Below, piece by piece: positions 50,765 through 62,144 of a DNA stretch of 64,000 nucleotides. Position 1 is the stretch's first letter; every line of letters starts with the position of its first letter. Position numbers and translations under genes: made by a program. The stretch comes from Cristatella mucedo (taxonomy: Eukaryota > Bryozoa > Phylactolaemata > Cristatellidae): contig WPIO01000008.1 in NCBI GenBank assembly GCA_009760855.2, positions 6,201,501 through 6,265,500 of the forward strand, written 5' to 3'. The notes below the pieces were generated by a model that was given only the letters and a program-made list of their open reading frames with translations, searched no databases and was not told where the DNA came from.

Positions 50765-51174
50765 TGAATAGACGAATAGCACCATATCTGGATGTTGACT
50801 GCATTGTTATCCAACTGCAGTGTCTTATTACATAGGCATAAATATACGATGGAATACTTAGGTATCAGATGATAAAATGAGAGCAATTAAAAATAAATGA
50901 AAGTAAAGGTAGCATTTTAAAACATGTTCGAAAGAGAAATTGGTGTTTTTGGGGCCAGTTGCACAAAAACAAGATATTAGATACAGTAGTTGTAACTAAT
51001 GACAAAGATAAACATACTTAGTCGGGATAACTAAACAAAAAGGTTCAAGGTAAACAAATGAAAACCCTTCAGACGACATTTTCGTCTGCATATATCCATA
51101 GGACACCAAAATCTATTAAATTTAAGTTATGATAATGCTGTGGCTTGCATTAAGTAGAAGGAACAATTGAAATG

Positions 51175-51273
51175 TACACACACACAAGCACACAAACTCA
51201 CACACACACACGCACACACACACACACACACACACACGCACTCACACATACAAACACACACAAACACGCACAC
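51175..51273. repeat. (CA)n microsatellite, imperfect
   Basis: CA repeats with single-base interruptions over about 100 bp. Confidence 0.95.
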
Positions 51274-53531
51274 TTATATGTGTATAATTTATGCACTATT
51301 GCCTATTTTTCTGAGATTCAACTAAACTCTTTTTTCATTCTTAGCCAGAAAATAAGTTTCTCAAGCGTTTCATCATAGCTCAAATGTTAGGGGCTGAAGA
51401 ACTATGGGAATGGATCTAATGAGCTCAATAAATTATAGTCTTCGTCAACCATCCTAAGTTATTATATGAACAACACAGATTTGTAATCTTATCTTGCTAT
51501 GGCAAATTATTTGTTTTCTCTCCCGAATTTTAAAAATTCGTTCAGCTGCACAGTTTCTGACAATTTTCATGAGAATTTGATAACATACCAATTAAATAGC
51601 TATTCCTTAAATAAGCAGGGACGCCATCATTCGCGTTCAGAAAAGTGTGGCAGCAAGTACTGAAAATTCCGACTAAACTCAAACGCTTGTAACTATATAG
51701 AGTACGGCAACGTAAACTTTAAAGGTGATGGAAGCCGACAAGTAATTCGGTATTTGTTCCAGTTATTGTAGATCAACCAATAAAAATGATTCCAAGAAAG
51801 ATGGCATGCTGTACACTTCAAGCATATGTATGTAGCCAAAGGGAAGATTGTATTTAGCTTTAGCTGTATTCTTATGGTAGCCTAAAAAGTTGCACGCTCT
51901 CACCAGTTCAATCCTTGAGAACAATGGTTATCATGAACGTAGGAGAGCAAATAATGCAAGCAATATGTATTACAGTATTATAAGTTTTCGGCCTCCCAAA
52001 AAGAGATACCTGTTATCTCTCTCTTATGAATTTTCACAAGATCTAAGCTTTCGATTAGACTTAACTAGGCCTATTTTATTTTTATAAGGATTTCCGCCGA
52101 CACACTTCATCAAAAAAATAATCAGATGTGCGTGTTTAATGCGTAAGTTTAAATTCAAACACAAAAGGGATGCAAGCAAGAGTTCATGTACCATCAACAG
52201 CCAGACCCCAGTTCCAGACCTTAGTAACACAACCTTACAGATTTTTCGGACAATCCGACCGTATCCAAGTACGCTTGCACTAGTGTACATTTTCTTGGAT
52301 ATACGGTGATGTCAAGTACATACACTTGCATTTACATTTGGTATCTAAAAGATATTAAAATGTAGCTGACTATCGTCTGTATTAAATAGCTGAAATATCT
52401 AGTAATAAGAAGGATGAAAGGAGCGGCTTAAAAATTACCTGAAGCACCACTTAACTTACCGTCCATCCTGAAAGTAGCAGACATTATCCGGTCACTTGTA
52501 AAGAATTCTCACTTTTCTAGAAGTAGGCACGACTAGTTTTATTGCTCACGCTTTCCTTCGCGAAAACTGCCAAGTTTTTAGCGTCGCACAATAAATCATC
52601 GTTGCTTTGTGGAATTAGAGGCGATCGTATGTTATGCAGATAAGACATAATTGTACATTTTGTCTAAGTTGCTCGTAAGTGCCAAAAATCCCCAAATTAA
52701 GAGCTGAGATTATTGCATATGAAGCAAAGTAGTATCGTACATTGAAGATTGGACCTTGCATAGTTGACGGTGGAAACAGATCAAGACGAGTAATTATTAA
52801 GCAATAGCCACTGTCTTTAACAGCTCCGTTGCTTTGACGTAAGAACACACATAGAAGCACCAAGGGCATAGCAATGTCCGCTGACTGTGCTTGCCATTTT
52901 AATGTCCATGCATAACAGGAAAGCGAAACACAAGGGGGGGCCAGTGAGGGCAGGGGGCATTTACCCCACCGCCTCCAGTCCGTAGCAGCCAGGACCCCAC
53001 TGATACATATGCACGCCCCGAACAGTCACCAACGACACAATTATGTCTCAGTTCAGCTCAACGAGCAACCACCGTTTTCGTGTCGAATAAATTCTATGAT
53101 TATGCGCTACAATCTTTCAGTAGGTGTATGCTTGGCCCCCTTTAATACAAATCTTGTGGATATTGCAACACCTACATTAACATTTTGCTGGTTTTGCCCA
53201 CTCTAGATGAAAAAATCCTAGCACCGCCACTGGCGATGTGAATTTCAAATTAATTATTTAGGAACCCTGTAATGAAAGTTTAAAAATGATACGATATGTT
53301 AGGCTAAATAAAAAATTTTGAAAATCGCTGAAGACAACACATTTTTCAAAAAAGTACTGGTAGCATTTTTTCATTGCGAAAGATTCGCAGCGACCACAAT
53401 TTATATGATGTTGGTACTTATTTTCTGATTAAATGCAAAGTTACTCAGATTTAATAGGCAAACGTTTGATTGTGGAAAAACTGGACGCAACTAGATGGTT
53501 AGGAATAGTTAAGTACTATAAAGTAACTTAC

Positions 53532-53734
53532 CAAGGAGGACAAATATAAACATTCCAGCTTGAGCATGAAGAAGTGCTAAGCTTCTTTCTGATCGACTGC
53601 TCTGGTAGGCGAATCGCCTTTTCCGACAGCAGAATGCTTTGATTATAATAGAGAACATCACCAAGTTGATGATCAAGATGAGGCCGATCGGTGGTAAAAC
53701 AGCATAATATATTACTTCCTGCTTGGCGAAGCAA
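53532..53734 (-). CDS. Adhesion GPCR exon: ECL2 cysteine, TM5, ICL3 and TM6
   Basis: The minus-strand reading starts CFAKQEVIYYAVLPPIGLI, continues LIINLVMFSIIIKAF (TM5), then a basic third intracellular loop CCRKRRFAYQSSRSERS, then LLHAQAGMFIFVLLG (TM6). P-x-x-L-I-x-x-N-L-V-x-F in TM5 is typical of class B2 receptors. The acceptor giving a consistent phase is the AG at 53736-53735; joined to the 55081-55000 exon it makes the ECL2 motif S-Y-C-F, equivalent to the usual Y-C-W. An alternative acceptor about 24 bp upstream (AACAG) would create a stop at the junction. The donor is GTAAGT at 53531-53526, in phase 1. Confidence 0.85.
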
Positions 53735-54667
53735 CTACAAACCATTGCGTTTGTAGCATTTCCTGTTAAGATTTGTTTTAAATTATGGCTCTCAAGTTAT
53801 TTGCATTGAAAATGAAATCACTTTCTTTTCCTGTAAGTTTATGCATGGAATGATAATTCACGGCAATACATATTGGCAATTTTTAAACTTGCATACACAA
53901 TATTAGAAGATCATTGCTTTATCTGCTAAGCAATAAAGTCTATTGATCTAGGGTATATAGTGGTTTGCAGATTGAATTAGTTACTCCCTCGTTTAAATTA
54001 AGCGTCCTATTTTCGAAAAAAATCAGATACTTTTTAAGTTGATGACTTCCTGTTTGGCAGATATTGTGTATTAGTCTGCACATCACTTTATGCAATCTAT
54101 AACTCTATAAAAGGGAGTAGTAATTCAATGCAACCACGCGACTACTACCATATATATTTAGTCACACCAGAACAAGAGCAATCCAAAAATTTAACCAGAT
54201 GAAAAAATTAGCAGAACCGATCGTAAAATCGTGCAAAACGTTATTATGACCTTTTTAACTCCAATTAACTGCTAGAATAAATTAATATTACAGGCTTGAG
54301 ATTTGAACATAAGCGTTGATGTGGATTGTGTCCCTGTGACCTTGGATGCTCCCTTTCATGACAAAAGGACATAACTTCATGACAAGATGACATTTCGAGG
54401 ACTCAATAAATGCTTGAGCAGGCTGTACAATGTTGAACCTCTCTCGAAGATTCTCTTTTATTTCAAAGTGTGGTGGTATTTATCAGGTCTTTGAGATATA
54501 CATAAGTTAAACTAGATTGTGTTCTAAGCTTCTGCGATTAAAGTTTTGTTTTACCTTTATTTTCTCAGTGCATATATTGATTAATTCACCAGATTACTCC
54601 TTAAAGTGTTCATTCGTTTTGGATTTAACATAAACTAATGCGAAGTATTCAAAATCAATCTGAGGTG

Positions 54668-54862
54668 GTGCGCCGTAATGGCACACTAGGTAAGTTGTTT
54701 GCTTTCACGACCTCGGTTCCGAGGTCGTGGGTTCAAATCCTGCAGTGAGCAATCCACTGTTGCCACTGCAAGCGGTGGTGGTAGCCGTAAAGGATCTTAT
54801 GTCGCTATACAAAAGAGGCTGTTAAATCAGCTAGTATTTGTTTTATTTTTGTTTATTTAGAC
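54668..54862 (+). mobile_element. SINE-A copy with canonical B box, in a GPCR intron
   Basis: A tRNA-like head with TGGCACACTAGGTAAG (A box) and GGGTTCAAATCCTGC (B box, perfect core). The body has GCCACTGCAAGCGGTGG, and the tail GAGGCTGTTAAATCAGCTAG then T-rich sequence. It lies between the TM4 and TM5 exons of the receptor, opposite to its transcription. These boxes would act as an internal RNA polymerase III promoter. Confidence 0.8.
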
Positions 54863-54999
54863 GTTGCCAAAGACAAAGTGCTAAACTGTCTTTTTATAGA
54901 GTTTTCGCTTTTAATAAGTTTAAAGCATAACAAGTGGCAGAAAGTTATATTTTAAATTTGAGATCAGGAATCATCAATCTATGGCACAGCAGTACTTAC

Positions 55000-55081
55000 T
55001 ACGAGTGCACTGCTCCACCACGGTCATACAAGTTGACGTCGATCCCTCCAGCTATTATGGTGACAATTATTGCCGGGATTC
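55000..55081 (-). CDS. Adhesion GPCR exon: TM4 and start of ECL2
   Basis: This 82-bp exon reads GIPAIIVTIIAGGIDVNLYD on the minus strand, then RGGAVHSY. Adhesion receptors have G-x-P-A-x-I-V at the start of TM4, and a following A-G plus D-x-x-x-Y is also typical. The acceptor TTTATTAG ends at 55082 and the donor GTAAGT starts at 54999. Entry phase is 1 and exit phase 2, which joins correctly to the exon at 53734. The exon is too short to stand out as an open frame, so automatic annotation may miss it. Confidence 0.8.
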
Positions 55082-55145
55082 CTAATAAACGAAGAGAAGA
55101 GCATTCAAACTAGTAATGAATACGGTACAAAAATGTTAAGGAATA

Positions 55146-55378
55146 CTGCACGTGCACCTCATTTCCTTCAGGACTAGGCGCCTGCTAATGCTGATCAGGG
55201 TAGCCATTGAGGCATGCTTATTGGTGAACATCGCTCGCCATGCATAGACAGTGACGACCTTTTTAGCACAGTAATTGTCCAAGAGGTGAGAGCGGTACGA
55301 GAGTATCCACAAGACAGCAGTCGCCGTGTAGTCAAAAAGTTCGACGCTCATAGCAAAGGCTGCAGTTTTGCACCAAGC
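55146..55378 (-). CDS. Probable adhesion GPCR exon around TM3 (boundaries uncertain)
   Basis: The minus-strand open frame reads AWCKTAAFAMSVELFDYTAT, then AVLWILSYRSHLL. A cysteine starting TM3 and a tryptophan near its inner end are expected for class B2 receptors (C...W-M-L-x-E), although the spacing here is about four residues longer than usual. The acceptor CTTAG at 55383-55379 is reasonable. No strong donor with the required phase 1 was found; a weak one lies near 55146. It sits immediately upstream of the TM4 exon on the same strand, the main reason for assigning it to this gene. Confidence 0.45.
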
Positions 55379-55390
55379 CTAAGCACACCT

Positions 55391-56539
55391 AGCAAGACGG
55401 AAATAGCTCAAGCAAAATATCATCGGGAAACAGGTGTACCGTTACTTAGGGAAGGAGGCTGTGCTCCCCTTGAAGGCAGCCGTGATGCGATGAGCAGCAA
55501 AACCATCAATTTAGTGGACGCTTAAAACGCTAAAACACTCATCTACCCTCCTCCTAGTTGGGCATCCAGCTTCCAGAGAGAAGTTACCGGGCTCCAAGTG
55601 CTGCTTGACAAGTATTTCGAGCTGGGGTCTTGGGTGCGAAATAGCTACCGTACCTTCTCCCGAAGTGGTATACCACTTGTTAATGGCATTGATTTAAGGG
55701 AACTGCAATACCAAAGCCTCTGACACCGTGCCAAGTTCCAAATAATCAGAATCATATCATAACAATCCGATGATCTACGTATGGGATATTAAAGTGATAT
55801 GAACAGATTAATTAAAGTTTTTTGGTCCTGCTTTTATAAAGTATAGGCTGATTGCTTCAGAGAGCTACCGATATAGAGGATATCAATTTCTTAAAATGAC
55901 CTATATTAATTACGTTTGAAGACTCACTCCTATTCAGAAATTGCCGTATCTGCAGCTGCATGAAGCTTACTAAATACGGAGTAAGAAAGATATAAAATAG
56001 CTTAATGCTGTGAAGGCACAAGTCGTACCTACTTCTTTGGACAGGGCTCTGTAAAAGTAAACTCAATAAAATAAAAGGCATGCGCTAGAATTCAAGAGAA
56101 GCAGGAGACCACTCCTGGCAGTCTATTCATCTACGACAGAGCAAGGCTACGAGAAAACTCGCTTTGATTCAGTGTTGCTCCTCACCTCGGCCAAGCGAGG
56201 TGATCAGAGTGGTCAACTGGCCTTGACCCTGCACGACGCTGCCTGTTTGACGTGGGGATGCATCCCAGAAGTCGAGGTTGCAAATAGCAGCCGGCCACTA
56301 GCTCAACGAAATGCATAAGAGACTTCAGAATGCACCTACCGACTCGCCACTGCCGCTAGCGAGTCAGCAGTTCACTGGACATCTTGCAATGATCGTTAGA
56401 GCCCGCCACCATTGGTCTGTTAGAAGATTCAGGCGTCCCGACGGGAGACCGGTCTCATTAACGGCAGGCTGAAGCTAGCTTCCGATCATGGGAGGGTTTG
56501 GGGTCCTCGTTAATTTCCTTACAAACGACAGTTCTTGGG
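55391..56539. other. No exon recognised upstream of the GPCR TM3 exon
   Basis: TM1-TM2 and the GAIN/GPS region should lie to the right of 55378 but were not recognised. A strong acceptor-like run (TTTACTTTTACAG on the minus strand near 56050) is the best hint of a further exon. Confidence 0.35.
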
Positions 56540-56853
56540 TGTGCCTGTTGCTTCTCGGCCACTGGTGTGTGGTGCCCAGCTCTCGGTATGTGGTTGGGCG
56601 GTTAGCTCAGTGTGGCCTTTAATGTGCATGGGTGTTTCGGCGGTTGGCTAGGTGCGGCCTTTGAGGTGGGCTTGTGGCCCACCATGGTGGCTCACCACAG
56701 ATGCACTCCCTTATCTGTGGCGTGTCAGCCCCTAGCTCATATATGTACCCACTGGGGAATAAAGATGAGAGTCTCGTTCACCACACACGTTCGCCCGCTC
56801 CTGTCTTCGTGTCTCCATGAGACTCCACCAGCGCTGCTGCAGCCTGAGACACA
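56540..56853. repeat. Left terminal repeat of the TRIM-like element
   Basis: Runs from TGTGCCTGTTGCTTCTCGGC to TGAGACACA. Differs from the right repeat by substitutions and an indel of about 35 bp near its first third. Confidence 0.65.
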
Positions 56854-57314
56854 GTAACCGAGCGAAGCAGCGAGAGCTTCGCTGCGGCGAAACACAACAG
56901 CGTGGGCATTGAGGCTGCGAAGAGCACCTGCGAGAGCGCCTCGGTTCTGAACGGCAGGGCAGCACGACCGCGAGATCGACTCGGCGGAATGGAACTCCGA
57001 GAACGGTTAGGCCATCATGAGCCGCAGTGGTGTTCGAAGTGCTGGATCGGCCGGCGAAGAGCGAATGCGACCGGCCATCGGTGCTCGCACGGAGGTAACC
57101 TACGGGAACCACCTGAGAGTGGGAGCGGTGCCCCACCCTTGCCTGAAGGTGGGCAGCATCTATGACCGGCTGCTCGCATGGGGCAGAGCTGACGTGAGCC
57201 TCCTGCTAGTGGCGATCACGTTGCCTGCACGAGTTCGGGCCGCGAACGCTGCCCCCTGTCAGGCTGGCGGACTATTTAGTTTTTTTTAAATTCAATGGGG
57301 GAAGAGATGTTGTG

Positions 57315-57590
57315 TGTGCTTCTTGCTTCTCGGCCACTGGTGTGTGGTGCCCAGCTCTCAGCAGTGTGGTGGTTAGGCAGCTAGCTCAGTGCCGCCTTTG
57401 ATGTGGGCTTCTGGCCCACCATGGTGGCTCACCACGGATGCATTCCCTTATCTGTGGGGTGTCAGCCCCTAGCTAATATATGCACCTGCTGGGGAATAAA
57501 GATGAGAGTCTCGTTCACCTCTCAAGTTCGCCCGCTCGTGTCTTCGTGTCTCCGTGAGACTCCAGCAGCGCTGCTGCAGCTGGAGACACA
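57315..57590. repeat. Right terminal repeat of the TRIM-like element
   Basis: Runs from TGTGCTTCTTGCTTCTCGGC to GGAGACACA. Shares the TATA-like and AATAAA blocks with the left repeat. Confidence 0.65.
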
Positions 57591-59029
57591 GTAGCGTAAC
57601 ACAGTGCATCCACTTTAACCTGTTTCTAAAGATGGGCCATTAATGCGAAATAAGCAAACGATTGACAGCGAGTATTTGGCAGTCGCTCAAAATGACGGAT
57701 GCTACTATCTATGTTGATCTAACCGAGCTTTCAGGTGACGTCTCTGGCGAGAAAATTTAGGCTCGCAACGTAGCAAGTATCAAAAATTTGTTTAGCCCGT
57801 GTTTTTTGAAGTTTTTTTTGCTGCTTGCATTCAGTACTTCGGGTCTGCTTCCCAAATAGGCTAAACCTTTTCGTATTAAGGCCGGCATGCTTCCAATGGG
57901 ATGGAGCTCTTGAAACTTGCCGAGAGGAGTACCGACTCAGCTTCGCAGCCAAAGGAGGGTGCCGGGCTAGAGCATGTTATGAAAAGGTCATCCTGAGTAT
58001 TCCAATGTTAAGTTGGTCGCGAGAGTGAGGGTTAGAGGTTTGCCGGAGCCCTCTGCCTATGTAATTGCCGATTCATTTACATTTCACTGCCAGTTCGGTG
58101 AAACGTGCTTTCCTTACTGACCGGCTAGGACCCGGGGCAGCTGGAGACATGGAGAATAGCTGGTTGGGAATATTCACTGCAGACTTTTCTGCAAGCCAAA
58201 GAGAGAGAATTTTTTTCGACGACAGTACAGTAGGGTAAAGCAAGCGGACCTCTTAAACTGATAGGTATTTTCAGTCTGATACTCATTGATGCACATTTCG
58301 GAAATCTGATTGTACATGTGCGAATTTTGGCACTGCTTGCATAGAACGGGTTTAGTGTGTGCAGTGCCTTTTAACAGGGTGAACTGACGGCTCATTTGTC
58401 GGAGAAAAACAAGCACTAGCTTAGAACGCACAAGTGCTGATAAATAACCTTACCCGTAATTTATCCTAGAGAAGATATGCTCTAATTGGAGTCTTAATAG
58501 ATGAGTTTGCAGCGGCAAATACTTTGTGCATTAGGACGAAACTCAAGCGACGCTCGCACGGCAATTTGAGAAGGCAGGCTTCCAGCGAACCAATGCCCTG
58601 GCTACTCCTGTCGCCTTCCCACGACTCCTATCCACGGTAAATAAATCGATTGCGGACGCACTTGCCTTCACATGCCACATCGCTCTTCGTAGAGCAGGCT
58701 GGCTGGCTGGCCGCCTGCTACATCGATCAAAGAGGGTCAAAGGCGCTTCACTCACAATGCTTGGGTAGAGAGCTACTTCTTTAGAGAAGATGCCAAACTA
58801 CAGGTCCTAGTCCCGAAGAAGCTGTTTTGACCCTCTCACTAAAACCATTGACTGGTACCCGTTTAAAGACTACGAAGACCGTCAATAGAAGTGTAATGTG
58901 CTGACTAGTAAACTATTTTTCCACTGAACCCGCTTAGGAGGCCTGTAAGAAGTATATTTATCGCAAAAAAGAGGTCACAGATTGCAGTGGGTTTCTAAGT
59001 CCCTGTTTTATGGCCACAAAATGAAAATT
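57591..59029. other. No gene recognised
   Basis: A cysteine-containing minus-strand frame near 58174-58431 has no recognised domain. Confidence 0.3.
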
Positions 59030-59218
59030 CAAATAATAAATAAGTAAAAGCTGATTTAACAGCCTCTTTTTCTATGGCGACAGAAGAGCATTGACGGCTG
59101 TCACCACAGCTTGCACCGGCGATAAAGGATCGCCCACCACAGGATTCGAATCCACGATCTCGGGGTCGAGGTCGTGAAAAGCCACCGCCTTACCTAGATA
59201 GTCAATACGGCTCGGTAA
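59030..59218 (-). mobile_element. SINE-A copy
   Basis: The minus strand has the B box GGATTCGAATCCTG and the body GCTGTGGTGACAGCCG. The left end has GCTGATTTAACAGCCTC preceded by an A-rich tail. Confidence 0.75.
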
Positions 59219-59369
59219 ATTTCTGTACTGCACGACTTGGCTGAATGGTTAGGAAAAATTAAATATCCATTCGGCCTATAAACTGTCTAAAGCTAACAAA
59301 ATTTGATAGCCTAGCAGCAGTAAAGCTTCATTTTCTCGTATAGTAAGTTCGATAAAAATAAATGTAATT

Positions 59370-59520
59370 CATTTGTACCGCACCGCAGGAGAATCAAATC
59401 TCTATCCAAGGCTTCAAATTTGCTGCAAGGCTTGAGCCCAGGACCTTCGTTCGTCAAAGGTGAGCACCTTGAACTTGGTCTTCAACGGTGAGCTCATTTG
59501 CACATGGATCAAACCAGGGA
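59370..59520 (-). mobile_element. SINE-B copy, degenerate
   Basis: The minus strand has a head around GGGCTCAAGCC, then GCAAATTTGAAGCCTTGGAT and AGAGATTTGATTCTCCTGCG with GTACAAATGAATTAC, the shared LINE-B-type tail. Confidence 0.5.
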
Positions 59521-60162
59521 GGTGTTAAATAAACGATAATTTCCAGGCATATAAAAAATGACTTCCAGCAGACAGCTAACTATAGTATAAAACTAGTCTG
59601 AAATCAGCTTTCAATTTTCCTGAGATAAGCAAAATTCTGGAAGTGCCTAAATTTACTTGACGAAGTTTGTTTAACTAATCTTCATACTAGAGTTCAGCAG
59701 AAATTATAGCAGTTAGCACTCAATTCAGCTTATATGTCCCGAATGTAGGTGAATAATAATCACGAAATTGCAAAAGAAGCAGGATTTTAAGTCAGTATGA
59801 AAACTGTGGTACATCTTAGATCTTGACATATCTAAGAAAGTCTGATCAATAAGAAGCCATCGGTTTTAAGTTAGAGAAAATTACTTTAAGTTCATCCCTG
59901 CTCGCATCTTCTAGTAGAAGCAATCAAAAGAAATGCTGTACAGAGTCCATGCATTCAGAGCAAAGGGACAAAAATAAGCCGGACCACGGTCGTCCTCCGA
60001 GGTAGTCAAGGCTAAAGAACGGAAAACGCCTACTCAAAACAGAGATATTTGGGTGACCTACCCCAAGCCGGAATAGATGTCTTCACCATGAATCGCGGAA
60101 TGTAAGTACCAATGACTTTAACAAATCTAAAATGTAAGAATAAAATTATGCTTTGTGGTATG
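59521..60162. other. No gene recognised
   Basis: No supported feature. Confidence 0.3.
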
Positions 60163-60258
60163 TGTAGTTTGGTCGCACAGCAGAGAGCCAGCCAATGCCC
60201 AACACCGACAGTTTATTCCCAAAGCACTGAGCCCAAGAGAGCACGGCTCCCCTCAGCC
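60163..60258 (+). repeat. Rep-X, left part
   Basis: AGTTTGGTCGCACAGCAGAG, then AGCCAGCCAATGCCCAACAC and AGCACGGCTCCCCTCAG match 580-670. The remainder of the repeat resumes after the LINE-A copy at 62145. Confidence 0.65.
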
Positions 60259-62144
60259 CCTACAGTTTTCAGCCTTCTTTACTGAAAAAATTGTGCACAT
60301 TCGTGCCTCCATTAAGCACCCTCCGACCAAAGCAATCGCCGTTCCTCAACCTGTGACCTTTCTTAAAAGGTTCTCTGATGTTTCTGCCTGTGATGTGGCT
60401 GACCTAATAAGGTCTAGCAAAAAGAGCTCGTCTCCTGAAGACCCAATACCTTCATCTCTGTGGTCTTCACTTGCAGACCAACTTAGCCCTGCCATAACCA
60501 AGATTTTTAATGCTTCTTTGGGAAAAGGGGTCGTCCCCAAGTCCTTCAAATCGGCAATCGTTAGACCTATTCTTAAAAAGCCTGGATTAGACACAGAGGT
60601 CCTAGCAAACTATTGTCCAGTTTCCCTTCTTCCGTTCTTATCAAAGATTCTTGAAAAAATTGTTGCTAAGCAGCTAGTTGAACATATTGAAAATAATGGA
60701 ATGTCAGAAACATTTCAATCAGGTTTCAAGAGGCAGCACTCTACTGAAACTGCTCTCTTCCGTGTTAACAATGACACTCTACGTGGCAACGACAACGGGA
60801 ATGTCACTGCCCTAGCTCTGCTAGATCTGTCTGCTGCCTTCGACACCATTGATCACGAAGTTCTGCTTGAACGATTGAGAACAACGATTGGTCTGGCAGA
60901 CGAAGCACTGGCGTGGTTTAAATCATACTTGTCTGATTGTGTTCAATCCGTGTCGTGTGGGGGTCAGGTCTCAGACATGAGAAGGGTCACCTGTGGAGTC
61001 CCTCAAGGGTCTGTACTTGGTCCCTTGCTGTTCTCCATTTATACGCAACCTCTGGGAAAAGTGATTAAGGCCCATGGAATAGGATATCACTTCTATGCTG
61101 ACGATACTCAGTTGTATTTGTCATTCAAACCGTCGGAATCTGCAGCCGCAACTGAGAAACTGAATGCTTGCCTTGCCGATATTCGATCATGGATGTCGGA
61201 AAACTTCCTGAAATTAAATGACGATAAAACCGAACTGCTGCTCATAGGACACCCTAAGCGTGTGGCTGGATTACAAAGCTTTGCTGTTCTAATAGGTGAT
61301 GCTATTGTGCGACCTTCACCACTTGCTCGTAATCTAGGTGTCGTGTTCGTCAGCTGCCTCAATTTCAAAAGCTTCATTCAGAAGACTGCCTCTATAGCTA
61401 GCCATCACATCCGATCCCTATCCAAGATTAGGAGCTGTCTCCCACAGTGGCTTGTAAAAAATTTAACTAGCTCTTTAGTTCTGTCTCGGCTTGATTATTG
61501 TAATTCCCTTCTGGCTGGGCTACCAAAGAAAGCTATTATGCCACTACAGCGGACTATGAATATAGCTGCAAGGCTGGTCTTCAAGTCCCAGCGGTTTGAG
61601 CACGTGTCACCTCTGCTGAAAGAGCTAGGATAGTTGCCGGTTGAGCAAAGGATACAGAGCAAAGTTCTCACACTGACCCACAAGGCCCGCCACGGCTTGG
61701 CTCCTTCGTACCTAGCTGAACTGCTGCCTCAGTTTCAGCCTGTTCGTGCCCTCAGGTCCTGTGTGGACAATAAATTAGCTGTCCCATTCCTCCGCTTAAA
61801 GACAGTTGGCGACAGAAGCTTTAGCTCTGCAGGTCCTAGACTGTCAAACTCGCCTCCACAATTCTTAGGCAGCGACATCTACTCTCCAACTGCCGACTAT
61901 AGCACATCTTTTCCAGCGTTCCTGAACTGCTACTTCTATGCTATTCACTACCTCAACTGCTCTCCTAACTCTGCTAGACTTCCCACTTTCTCTTTGTTGC
62001 GTGAGACGAAGTCTGCTGGCTACCGAATGCGTACCGAAAGCCGCTTAGGCTGTGAGTACGCTATACAAAACTCTCCTGCGTAACACCCACATGGTCGTTA
62101 TGACTTTGTGGAGTTACTGACAGAGATACATTACATTACATTAC
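60259..62144 (+). mobile_element. L2-like LINE family A, best copy (RT to 3' tail)
   Basis: An open frame of about 460 residues from 60259 encodes the pre-RT region and a full L2/CR1-type reverse transcriptase. Motifs in order: KSAIVRPILKKPG, PVSLLPFLSKILEKIV, QSGFKRQHSTET, ALLDLSAAFDTIDHEVLLER, CGVPQGSVLGPLLFSIYT, FYADDTQLYLSF (intact catalytic pair) and NFLKLNDDKTELLLIG, then a C-terminal region to 62083. One TAG at 61631-61633 replaces a tryptophan codon present in the copy at 470. The 3' UTR ends in (ACATT)n. The endonuclease is missing, so the copy is 5'-truncated and cannot move alone. It splits a Rep-X repeat. Confidence 0.9.

Larger units (their letters stand above)
47932..53531. other. 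Large intron of the adhesion GPCR gene
   Basis: 5.6 kb between the last two receptor exons. It contains (GA)n at 48690-48752, a LINE-B tail at 50058-50160, a degenerate LINE-B piece at about 50640-50735, a hairpin at 50731-50764 and (CA)n at 51175-51273. Hydrophobic minus-strand frames at about 52.0-52.3 and 52.6-52.9 kb have no recognised domain. Confidence 0.6.
56540..57590. mobile_element. Miniature LTR retrotransposon (TRIM-like), non-autonomous
   Basis: Two direct repeats of about 300 bp flank about 460 bp of GC-rich sequence. Each repeat holds an ATATATG TATA-like site followed about 20 bp later by GGGGAATAAAGATGAGAG, a polyadenylation signal, as in LTRs. A purine run GGGGGAAGAG at 57297-57306 lies just before the right repeat, as expected for a polypurine tract. 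The interior has no gag, protease, RT or integrase. No clear target-site duplication was found, so it may be old or rearranged. Confidence 0.6.

Noticed and set aside
52615-52869. Possible extra TM7-like exon (YYFASYAIISALNLGIF) in the GPCR intron
   Set aside because: The receptor frame is already complete and in phase without it, and the conserved N-x-L-Q-G motif is absent.
54668-54750. tRNA gene
   Set aside because: The A and B boxes belong to a SINE head: no closed cloverleaf with an acceptor stem, and the same sequence recurs with a SINE body at several loci.
58174-58431. Cysteine-containing frame as a GPCR extracellular exon
   Set aside because: No recognisable GPS, GAIN or EGF pattern and no convincing splice sites.
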